This document shows, piece after piece, positions 1-5,384 of a DNA stretch of 6,137 nucleotides (the first letter of the stretch is position 1; each line of letters starts with the position of its first letter). The notes below the pieces were generated by a model that saw nothing but the letters and a program-made list of their open reading frames with translations, searched no databases and was not told the DNA's origin. Source of the DNA: Anaerolineae bacterium (GTDB lineage: Bacteria > Chloroflexota > Anaerolineae > B4-G1 > SLSP01); contig JAFGNI010000026.1 in the NCBI GenBank assembly GCA_016927095.1, positions 1-6,137 on the forward strand. The letters run 5' to 3'. Made by a program: the position numbers and the translations under genes.

Positions 1-819
1 ACCGATATGAAGTGGGGCACACCGCAGCCCATCACGATTCAGGACCCGATCCTGCGGATGGCCCGCGTCACCGGCTACGGCACCTATGCCATCCAGATTG
101 TGGATCCCCAGCTCTTCGTCTCAAAGATCGTCGGTACCCAGAACTTGTACCGCACGCGCGATATCCAGAGCTTCTTCCGCAGCATCATCCTCACCAAGAT
201 GATTGACCTCATCGGGGAGATGGGCAAGTCGATCATCCAGATGGCCGCCTTCGTGGAGGAGCTGGCCGCCGGTGTTCGCGCCAAGGCTGCGGAGGAATTC
301 GCGTCTCGCGGTGTCGCCCTCAACTCCTTGTACATCGAGTCGATCTCACCAACGGAGGAGACCGCCAAGGCCATCGATGCCGCGGCTTCCATGGGCGCCA
401 TCGGCGATATGGGCGCTTACATGCAGTATCAGGGCGCGCAGGCGATGCGGGATGCTGCCCAGAACCAGGGCGAAGCCGGGACCGGCGTGGGCTTGGGTGC
501 GGGTGTCGGACTGGGCGCCGCCGTCGGGCAGATGTTCGGCCAGTCCATGCAACAGCAACAGCAGGGCGGCGGTGGTCAGGCGCAGCCACAGGCGGGGCCC
601 CCACCCGTACCGCAGCCGACAGCCTACTACGTGGCCGAGGGTGGCCAGCAGACAGGCCCCTTCGATATGGCCACGATCCAGGCAAAGATCCAGAGCGGTG
701 CGATCGCCAAAGACACACTCGTCTGGAAGGCCGGCATGGCCAGCTGGGCCAAAGCCCAGGACGTGGGCGAGATCTCCCCGCTCTTTGGGCAGACCCCACC
801 CCCCGTGCCACAGCCATAG
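1..819 (+). CDS. SPFH/Band-7 domain protein with C-terminal GYF_2 domain (5' end outside window)
   Basis: The frame is open to the left edge (ACC GAT precede the first ATG at 7), so the true start is upstream; 272 residues are visible, ending at TAG 817-819. Numbering from the Met at 7, residues 1-125 are the second half of an SPFH (Band_7_1/YdjI, 'virion core protein-like') domain, with the ordered helices around 52-125 and the typical 'LNSLYIESISPTEE' segment. Residues about 127-153 are Ala/Met/Gln rich, 158-178 are Gly-rich (GVGLGAGVGLGA), 181-200 are a Gln/Gly/Pro linker including QQQQQ. Residues about 206-260 form a GYF_2 domain (YYVAEGGQQTGPF, then 'W' at 240 and 247). SPFH proteins assemble into membrane-associated rings or scaffolds; in this subfamily the exact job is not established. 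The motif PPPVPQP occurs on both sides of GYF_2 (198-204 and at the very C-terminus, 264-270). It converges with the opp operon and has its own terminator, so no functional link is implied. Family call is solid; role is unknown. Confidence 0.85.
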   Translation, partial: TDMKWGTPQPITIQDPILRMARVTGYGTYAIQIVDPQLFVSKIVGTQNLYRTRDIQSFFRSIILTKMIDLIGEMGKSIIQMAAFVEELAAGVRAKAAEEFASRGVALNSLYIESISPTEETAKAIDAAASMGAIGDMGAYMQYQGAQAMRDAAQNQGEAGTGVGLGAGVGLGAAVGQMFGQSMQQQQQGGGGQAQPQAGPPPVPQPTAYYVAEGGQQTGPFDMATIQAKIQSGAIAKDTLVWKAGMASWAKAQDVGEISPLFGQTPPPVPQP

Positions 820-849
820 CGACAACCCACATGGCTTGTTAATGTGATC

Positions 850-884
850 ACGGCCTTCCGCTCGATCGAGCGGAAGGCCGTTTT
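850..884 (+). terminator. Rho-independent terminator of the SPFH-GYF gene
   Basis: Positions 851-880 form a perfect 30-nt palindrome (15-nt arms, CGGCCTTCCGCTCGA and its reverse complement), extended by one A-T pair at 850/881, and followed directly by TTTT at 881-884. It lies 31 nt after the + strand stop codon. As RNA, the hairpin would have about 13-14 pairs and a 4-nt GATC loop. Read on the - strand, the hairpin is followed by TGATCACATT, without a U run, so it is a good terminator only for the + gene. It may still act as a 3' stem-loop for the opp transcript that ends at 932. Confidence 0.88.
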
Positions 885-931
885 GGTATGCGGTCGATGC
901 CGCGCGCGCCTCCAGAACCCCGGCTGGGAAG

Positions 932-1957
932 TTAGTCGTGGCTGGGCAGGAACTCCTCAGCGTAATGACAAGCGACGTGATGTCCCGATCGGAGCTCGCG
1001 TAGAAGAGGCTCATCCACGCTGCAGTTAGGCTGTGCAATGGGGCACCTGGGATGAAAGCGACAACCTTTGGGCGGATTCACCGGGTTCGGGATCTCGCCT
1101 TCCGGCATCGGTTCGGAGCGCCGGTCGTGCGGGTCCGGTACAGGAACCGCCGCCAGCAAGGCCTGGGTGTAAGGGTGCAACGGGTAGGTGTAGAGCTCCC
1201 GCAACGGCGCCACCTCTACAAGCTTTCCCAGGTACATAATCCCGATCCGGTCACAGATGTACTTCGCCGTTGCCAGATCGTGGGTGATGAACAGATACGT
1301 GAGGTTGAAATCACGCTTCAGCTCGTTCATCAGATCCAGCAGCAACGCCCGCACGCTCACATCGGCCATGGCGATCGGCTCGTCCGCTAAGATGAGGTCG
1401 GGCTGTGTCACCAACGCTCGCGCGATGACCGCCCGCTGGCGCTGACCGCCCGACGTCTGGTGCGGGAACTTGTTGTAGAAGTAGTTGGCGGGCGAGAGCC
1501 CCACCCTCTCCAGGATATCGACGACAGCATCGCGCCGTTCATCGGCGGTCATCTCAGGATAGTGCACCTTGAGTCCGTAGCCGATGCCGCTCCCCAGAGA
1601 CATCCTGGGATTCAACGATGCCATTGGGTCTTGGAAGATCACCTGCATGCGGCGGCGCAGCTTGCGGCGCTCCTCAGCGCTGATGTGGTTCAGCGCGATG
1701 CCATCAAAGACCACTTCGCCTGCGGTAGCTCGGGTCAAACCCAGGACCGCGCGCCCCGTGGTCGTCTTGCCGCTGCCACTCTCGCCGGCCAGCCCGAAGA
1801 CCTCGCCACGCTGGATCTTGAAGCTCACACCGTCCACGGCGCGCACATACCGCTGTTGCGCACCAAACAGCTGGTTCAAGAGACCCTGTTGGACCGGGAA
1901 CCACTTCTTGAGGTTAGTCACCTCCACCAGTACATCGTTCTCAGCGGGCGCGTTCAT
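932..1957 (-). CDS. oppF: Oligopeptide/dipeptide ABC transporter ATPase, OppF/DppF type
   Basis: 341-residue nucleotide-binding subunit that hydrolyses ATP at the cytoplasmic face, paired with OppD. Walker A GESGSGKT is at 58-65, Q-loop Q109 (VIFQDP), signature TSGGQRQR at 168-175, Walker B LILADEP at 188-194 with catalytic E193, and H-loop H226. The D-loop reads AMAD (196-199) where SALD is usual; the Asp is kept. The C-terminal oligo_HPY extension (HPYTQALL at 261-268) carries four cysteines, C299, C305, C312 and C330, the pattern linked in some family members to a [4Fe-4S] cluster. The N-terminal 'LKKWFPV' and the aromatic-rich insert before 'VRAVDGVSF' are typical of OppF rather than OppD. 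ATG 1957-1955 overlaps the oppD TGA as ATGA, behind a near-consensus Shine-Dalgarno, so the start is firm and translation is probably coupled. It is the last gene of the operon. Substrate (oligopeptide, dipeptide, nickel or sugar) cannot be told from the ATPase; the symbol names the type, not a proven function. Confidence 0.95.
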   Translation of the reverse strand: MNAPAENDVLVEVTNLKKWFPVQQGLLNQLFGAQQRYVRAVDGVSFKIQRGEVFGLAGESGSGKTTTGRAVLGLTRATAGEVVFDGIALNHISAEERRKLRRRMQVIFQDPMASLNPRMSLGSGIGYGLKVHYPEMTADERRDAVVDILERVGLSPANYFYNKFPHQTSGGQRQRAVIARALVTQPDLILADEPIAMADVSVRALLLDLMNELKRDFNLTYLFITHDLATAKYICDRIGIMYLGKLVEVAPLRELYTYPLHPYTQALLAAVPVPDPHDRRSEPMPEGEIPNPVNPPKGCRFHPRCPIAQPNCSVDEPLLRELRSGHHVACHYAEEFLPSHD

Positions 1958-2967
1958 GCATCACCTCCCGCGCTCTTGGGATGCCCCTGGTAGAGCCAGC
2001 AGTGGACAAAGTGCCCGTTGCCGTCCACCGGTAACAGCGTCGGCCTGACCTGGCTGCAGATTGGCATCGCCTTAGGACATCGCGGATGAAACCGGCATCC
2101 GCTTGGTGGGTGCGTCAGGTTGGGTGGCTCACCGCCCATCTTGTAGAGCTCCTCCCGTTCGTCTAGCTTGATATTGGGCACTGACTTGAGCAGACCCTCG
2201 GTGTAGGGATGAAGCGGGTTGTCAAAGACCTCGGTGACCTCTCCGATCTCCGCCACCTGGCCCGCATACATCACTGCAATGCGGTCGGCCATCTGGGCCA
2301 CAAGCGCAATGTTGTGGGTGATCATCAAGATCGTCAGATTGTACTCGTCACGAAGCCGGATGAACTCGTCCAGAAGCTTCGCCTCCACGATGACATCCAA
2401 CGATGTCGTTGCCTCGTCAGCCACGATCAGATCCGCGTTAAGCACGAGACCCAGCCCCACCATCACCCGCTGGCGCATGCCGCCGGACAGCTGATGCGGG
2501 TAGTCCTGTATGCGATTCTGCCGGATCCCCAGCTTCTCGATCAAGACCCGAGCCCGCTCTAGCGCTGCCTGTACCGGCGTTTTGGGCTCGTGGACCTGGA
2601 TAGCCTCTACAACGTGCTCATCCACCCGCTGCACCGGATTCAGGGAGGTCATAGGGTCCTGAAAGATCATACTGACCCGCCGTCCTCGGAAATCCCGCAT
2701 CTGTTCGTCACTGTAGCCCATGATGTCTTCACCATCGAAGATGATCTGTCCGCCGGCGATCTCACCAGGCGGGGCGATCATCCGCATCAGCGCCTTGCCC
2801 ATCGTAGACTTCCCACATCCACTCTCGCCGACCAGGCCCAGGATCTCGCCCTTGTAGATATCGAACGACACATCTTGAACAGCGCTCAAGGGTCCTAAGC
2901 GTGTGTGATAGGTCACGGATAGATCGCGGATCTTAGCGAGCAACGTGTTGCCGTTGTCAGTGGTCAT
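1954..2967 (-). CDS. oppD: Oligopeptide/dipeptide ABC transporter ATPase, OppD/DppD type
   Basis: 337-residue nucleotide-binding subunit, partner of OppF. Walker A GESGCGKS is at 47-54, Q-loop Q103 (MIFQDP), signature LSGGMRQR at 160-167, Walker B LIVADEA at 180-186 with catalytic E185, D-loop SLD at 189-191, and H-loop H218 (ITHNI). Two deviations are visible: A186 replaces the Pro of the usual DEPTT, and Asn follows the H-loop His where Asp is common. The C-terminal oligo_HPY part starts at HPYTEGLL (253-260) and holds C291, C297, C304 and C323, matching the cysteine pattern of OppF. The 'M-RQR' signature and 'LGPLSAVQDVSF' are typical of OppD. The frame is open up to an ATG at 3033, but I place the start at 2967. 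There GGAGGT lies 5 nt upstream, the start is 1 nt after the oppC stop, and family members begin near here; the 22 extra codons overlap the end of oppC and look random. Substrate is not predictable. Confidence 0.95.
   Translation of the reverse strand: MTTDNGNTLLAKIRDLSVTYHTRLGPLSAVQDVSFDIYKGEILGLVGESGCGKSTMGKALMRMIAPPGEIAGGQIIFDGEDIMGYSDEQMRDFRGRRVSMIFQDPMTSLNPVQRVDEHVVEAIQVHEPKTPVQAALERARVLIEKLGIRQNRIQDYPHQLSGGMRQRVMVGLGLVLNADLIVADEATTSLDVIVEAKLLDEFIRLRDEYNLTILMITHNIALVAQMADRIAVMYAGQVAEIGEVTEVFDNPLHPYTEGLLKSVPNIKLDEREELYKMGGEPPNLTHPPSGCRFHPRCPKAMPICSQVRPTLLPVDGNGHFVHCWLYQGHPKSAGGDA
1960..1969 (-). promoter_or_regulatory. Shine-Dalgarno site of oppF, inside the oppD tail
   Basis: The - strand reads GGGAGGTGAT here, nearly full complement to the 16S 3' end, with 6 nt between the GGAGG core and the ATG at 1957. 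It also encodes part of the OppD tail (G-G-D-A). Together with the ATGA overlap it fixes the oppF start and points to translational coupling. Confidence 0.85.
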
Positions 2968-2968
2968 C

Positions 2969-4249
2969 CTATACCTCCGAGAGCCGCGGGTTGAGGATCT
3001 CGGAGAGGCTCTCACCCAGCATACTGAAGGCAAACGTGACGAGGGTGACCATAGCCCCGGGGAAGGTGATCAACCACCATGCACGTCGCAGGTAGTCCTG
3101 CCCACGCGCAAGGTCAATCCCCCAGTCCGGCGTATCAGGCGGTATGCCAAACCCCAGGAAGCTTAGGCCCGCCTCCGTCAGGATGGCGTCGGCGACGTTC
3201 ACCGAGAAGATGATCACCACAGACGGAATCACGTTCGGGAAGATGAAATCCTTCATGATCTGGAACGAGGTCGCACCCAGGCTGCGCGCAGCCTCAACGT
3301 AGAGCTCCTCTTTCACAGCCAGCGTCTGACCGCGCACAATGCGGTAGTAGGTCGGCACGTAAAGAACAGCGATGGCCACGATGATATTCCCGATGCCGGC
3401 GCCCAATACCGCTGCGATGGCAATCGCCAGAATGAGGCCCGGGAAGGAGTAAAGACTGTCCATAAAAAGCGTCAGAACGCGGTCCAGTGCCCCTCCTACG
3501 TAGCCGCTGACCAAGCCCACAGGCACGCCTACCACCAGGGCTACTATCGCGGAACTTAGACCCACGATGAGCGCTATACTGGTGCCGTGGATAATGCGGC
3601 TGAAGACGTCCTGGCCGATCTGATTCGTGCCCATCACGAAGCCGCGTTCGGCAGCCTCGCGAAGCGAGGTGGCGATCTCGAGCCCTGGGTAGTTGGCTAA
3701 CTCATCCTCCAGATTGCCCGGCGCGGCAACCACGGCTTCCACCTCAGCCCCAACTAACGCGTCAAGGGCCAAAGTCAGCGTCTCATAGCGGCGAGGGCGG
3801 GGCTGGTAGCGTACACCCGTGCCGGCTTCCTCCTCGGCTGCATTCAGCTCATCCAGCACCTCGCGCAGCGCCTGCGCAGCCGGCGTCCCCACCACATAGC
3901 CGATATTGTTGTCGCGGGCAGCGACCTCCGTGAGCGCGGTGATACCTGCCTCCGTCGGCGCAACCAGCACATACTCAGACGGCGGTCGCCCCGGAGCGAG
4001 GAGCGAAGGCCCAACCTCAGCCCGTGGATCGTAGGGCGCAAAGGCAGCGGGAAAGACCCCAATGATGATGATGAAGAGCAGCAAGATCGCGCTTAGCAGC
4101 ACGAACCACCAATCCCCACCATACCACTTGCGGGCCAACAACATTCTGCGGACCAAGCCGACGCGATCAAGTTCGAGCTGCCATTCAGGGACCTCGACCT
4201 CGGCAGCGCCGGCAGCCCCACTTTCCATGTTGCGTAATCGTTCTGCCAT
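2969..4249 (-). CDS. oppC: Oligopeptide-type ABC permease, OppC/DppC, with a large binding-protein-like extracytoplasmic insert
   Basis: Second channel subunit, in the cytoplasmic membrane. At 426 residues it is well above the usual 280-310 or so. The N-terminal tail (1-45) contains an OppC_N-like segment, TM1 is at about 48-67, then FAPYDPR at 70-76. The family motif GTNQIGQDVFSR follows only at 207-218, where it normally comes about 30 residues after TM1. TM2 is about 224-247, TM3 266-284, TM4 286-303, the EAA loop (EAARSLGAT at 319-327, to FPN 337-339) is cytoplasmic and docks the ATPases, TM5 is 340-360 and TM6 391-413. The tail LSEILNPRL is typical. The extra part, about residues 92-203, is described separately. 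Start at 4249: GAGGAG lies 7 nt upstream, 22 nt after the oppB stop. An ATG at 4357 would run through the oppB tail with no family similarity, and the ATG at 4228 has no Shine-Dalgarno. The insert is in frame and the permease core looks intact, so I read the gene as functional. Confidence 0.93.
   Translation of the reverse strand: MAERLRNMESGAAGAAEVEVPEWQLELDRVGLVRRMLLARKWYGGDWWFVLLSAILLLFIIIIGVFPAAFAPYDPRAEVGPSLLAPGRPPSEYVLVAPTEAGITALTEVAARDNNIGYVVGTPAAQALREVLDELNAAEEEAGTGVRYQPRPRRYETLTLALDALVGAEVEAVVAAPGNLEDELANYPGLEIATSLREAAERGFVMGTNQIGQDVFSRIIHGTSIALIVGLSSAIVALVVGVPVGLVSGYVGGALDRVLTLFMDSLYSFPGLILAIAIAAVLGAGIGNIIVAIAVLYVPTYYRIVRGQTLAVKEELYVEAARSLGATSFQIMKDFIFPNVIPSVVIIFSVNVADAILTEAGLSFLGFGIPPDTPDWGIDLARGQDYLRRAWWLITFPGAMVTLVTFAFSMLGESLSEILNPRLSEV
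2973..2978 (-). promoter_or_regulatory. Shine-Dalgarno site that decides the oppD start
   Basis: GGAGGT on the - strand, 5 nt before the ATG at 2967. It lies inside the last codons of oppC (S-E-V), whose TAG ends at 2969. Only one base separates that stop from the oppD ATG, so terminating ribosomes can restart at once. This favours 2967 over the upstream ATG at 3033. Confidence 0.85.
3641..3976 (-). other. Insert in OppC resembling one lobe (D2) of a type II periplasmic binding protein
   Basis: This encodes OppC residues about 92-203. By eye it follows the order of the D2 lobe of family 3 solute-binding proteins: a strand 'EYVLVAP', then 'ITALTEVA', the strand and loop 'NIGYVVGTPAAQALREVL' (116-132), a variable Gly/Arg stretch, 'RYETLTLALDALVGAEVEAVV' split over 154-174, and 'PGLEIATSL' (188-196). 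Known family members read roughly as 'sladL..kxVGvvxGT' followed by 'alxALxxGxVDAvvaD'. The Asp that usually ends the last motif and binds the amino group of amino acids is A176 here, so classic amino acid binding is unlikely. The segment lies in the loop after TM1, which faces outside in OppC. The flanking lobe I sequence of a complete binding protein is absent. This is pattern recognition, not an alignment; an independent alpha/beta loop domain is the alternative. Confidence 0.6.
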
Positions 4250-4256
4250 ATTCTCT

Positions 4257-4262
4257 CTCCTC
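4257..4262 (-). promoter_or_regulatory. Shine-Dalgarno site that decides the oppC start
   Basis: GAGGAG on the - strand, 7 nt before the ATG at 4249, inside the 22-nt oppB-oppC gap. It supports 4249 over the in-frame ATGs at 4357 and 4228. Confidence 0.75.
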
Positions 4263-4271
4263 TGGTCGCCG

Positions 4272-5294
4272 CTAGTACCGGATCCGCGGATCCACAAACG
4301 CATACAGGATATCGACCAGGACACTGATGCCACCGACGAACATAGCAAAGAGGGCAATCACGGATTGCACTGCGGTGTAGTCGCGCAGCTCGATCCGCTT
4401 CACGAGATACCGCCCCATGCCCGGCCACGAGAAGGTGGTCTCGGTCAGCACAGCACCAGCCAGCAGCAAGGCAAACTGGAGACCGATCAGCGTGAGGATC
4501 GGGATGAAGGTATTCCTTAGCGCGTGCCGGTAGACCAGGCGCCTCTCAGGCAAGCCGCGCGCCCGTCCCGCCGTGATGAAGTCAGTCTGTAGCGTCTCGA
4601 TCATGTTGACCCGCGTCAACCGGATGAAGGGTCCGGTCAGGATCAGCCCCAGCGTCACCGAAGGCATGATCAGGTGCATCAGCAGCGACCGTAACGCCAC
4701 CCAATTGCCCTGCAGTATCGCATCGAAGATGTAGAAGTTGGTGATAGGCTCGAAGTCGCGCAACAAGGTGGTGTCCATCCGGCCTGCAAGCGGCAGCAGT
4801 GGGATGCGCACGGCAAAGATGATCTGGAACATGAGCCCCATGAAAAAGACAGGAACAGCATAGACGACGATACTGAAGATACGGATCGCGAAGTCCACGG
4901 GCTTCTTGCGGTTCTTGGCGGCAAAGGCCCCACTGACAATGCCTAAGATCGCGGTGAAAGCCATTGCCGGCACGGTCAACTCGATGGTTGCCGGGAGACG
5001 TTCACCCAGCTCGTCCCTGATGGGGCGTTCGCCCTGCGTCAACGCGTTTCCGAAATCCAAGCGCACCATGCGCCACAGGAACTCGAAGTACTGCACAGAG
5101 AGGGGGCGATTGAGGCCGAGCCGCTCCCGAATCGCGGCAGCTTGTTCCTCACTCACCTTGGGTCCCAACTGCGATCGGATGGGATCCCCAGGCAGGATGC
5201 GCATCACGAAGAAGACCATCGTGACCAAAATGAGGATCATCGGGATCGTCAACAAGATCCGTGCGATAACGAAATTACGGAAAGATGCAGACAT
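4272..5294 (-). CDS. oppB: Oligopeptide/dipeptide ABC permease, OppB/DppB type
   Basis: 340-residue first channel subunit, in the cytoplasmic membrane as heterodimer with OppC. TM1 at about 10-32 ends in the family hallmark 'RILPGDP' (32-38). A long outside loop follows with 'LGLNRPLSVQYFEFL' and 'LDFGNAL' (79-85), then TM2 about 104-125, TM3 137-161, TM4 205-225, TM5 264-285 and TM6 309-332. The EAA loop is TAGRARGLPERRLVYRHALR (241-260). 'ETTFSWPGMGRYLV' at 285-298 and the C-terminal 'DPRIRY' are also typical. The outside segment about 163-204 between TM3 and TM4 is longer than in short DppB proteins but is seen in a subgroup of this family. Start at 5294: GGAG is 7 nt upstream and the protein begins right before TM1 as expected. 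It lies first among the permease and ATPase genes, after the hairpin that follows the binding-protein gene. No internal break or odd residue seen. Confidence 0.95.
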   Translation of the reverse strand: MSASFRNFVIARILLTIPMILILVTMVFFVMRILPGDPIRSQLGPKVSEEQAAAIRERLGLNRPLSVQYFEFLWRMVRLDFGNALTQGERPIRDELGERLPATIELTVPAMAFTAILGIVSGAFAAKNRKKPVDFAIRIFSIVVYAVPVFFMGLMFQIIFAVRIPLLPLAGRMDTTLLRDFEPITNFYIFDAILQGNWVALRSLLMHLIMPSVTLGLILTGPFIRLTRVNMIETLQTDFITAGRARGLPERRLVYRHALRNTFIPILTLIGLQFALLLAGAVLTETTFSWPGMGRYLVKRIELRDYTAVQSVIALFAMFVGGISVLVDILYAFVDPRIRY

Positions 5295-5301
5295 AATGCC
5301 A

Positions 5302-5305
5302 CTCC
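5302..5305 (-). promoter_or_regulatory. Shine-Dalgarno site of oppB
   Basis: GGAG on the - strand, 7 nt before the ATG at 5294. It is weaker than the sites of oppD and oppF, and lies between the intercistronic hairpin and the gene. No convincing -35/-10 pair is visible between the hairpin and this site. Confidence 0.55.
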
Positions 5306-5320
5306 ATCTGTAAGCTACAC

Positions 5321-5355
5321 AAAAGGTGGGGCGGGAAGATCCCTCCTCCCGCCCC
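5321..5355 (-). terminator. Intercistronic hairpin between the binding-protein gene and oppB
   Basis: On the - strand, GGGGCGGGA (5355-5347) pairs with TCCCGCCCC (5336-5328), giving a 9-bp, very GC-rich stem with a 10-nt loop, followed by ACC and TTTT (5324-5321). It begins about 30 nt after the binding-protein stop and ends 26 nt before the oppB ATG. The short and offset U run suggests a leaky terminator or a 3' stabilising stem-loop. Such elements are common after binding-protein genes and let the binding protein be made in excess over the membrane subunits. Confidence 0.7.
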
Positions 5356-5384
5356 TGTTCGCGCTACGACGCTACAGTGACGGC

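Noticed and set aside
547..567. CAA/CAG run (Gln5) in the SPFH-GYF gene
   Set aside because: A short low-complexity linker with mixed codons between domains; too short to be a meaningful repeat element.
346..1038. Long - strand open frame of 230 codons crossing the SPFH gene and the terminator
   Set aside because: It runs antisense to a well supported family gene, crosses a terminator palindrome and has no recognisable domain; a GC-rich shadow frame.
1460..1993. + strand open frame of 177 codons opposite oppF
   Set aside because: Antisense to conserved Walker A and Q-loop coding sequence; composition (His/Leu/Gln rich) is typical of a shadow frame.
2968..3033. N-terminal extension of OppD starting at the ATG 3033
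   Set aside because: 22 codons overlapping the conserved end of oppC with Arg/Ser-rich shadow composition; the GGAGGT site supports 2967.
4060..4073. Short run of ATG/CAT triplets (simple repeat)
   Set aside because: It encodes the Ile-rich end of TM1 in OppC (ATC/ATT codons); hydrophobic composition explains it.
4280..4293. Perfect 14-bp palindrome GGATCCGCGGATCC at the end of oppB
   Set aside because: It encodes the conserved C-terminal 'DPRIR' of OppB and is explained by codon choice; no second copy or regulatory context seen.
4250..4357. N-terminal extension of OppC starting at the ATG 4357
   Set aside because: It would lie in the oppB coding region, has no Shine-Dalgarno and reads as random sequence; the start at 4249 has a good site.
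5295..5384. A separate promoter for oppB after the hairpin
   Set aside because: No convincing -35/-10 pair with suitable spacing is visible; readthrough from the binding-protein gene is simpler.
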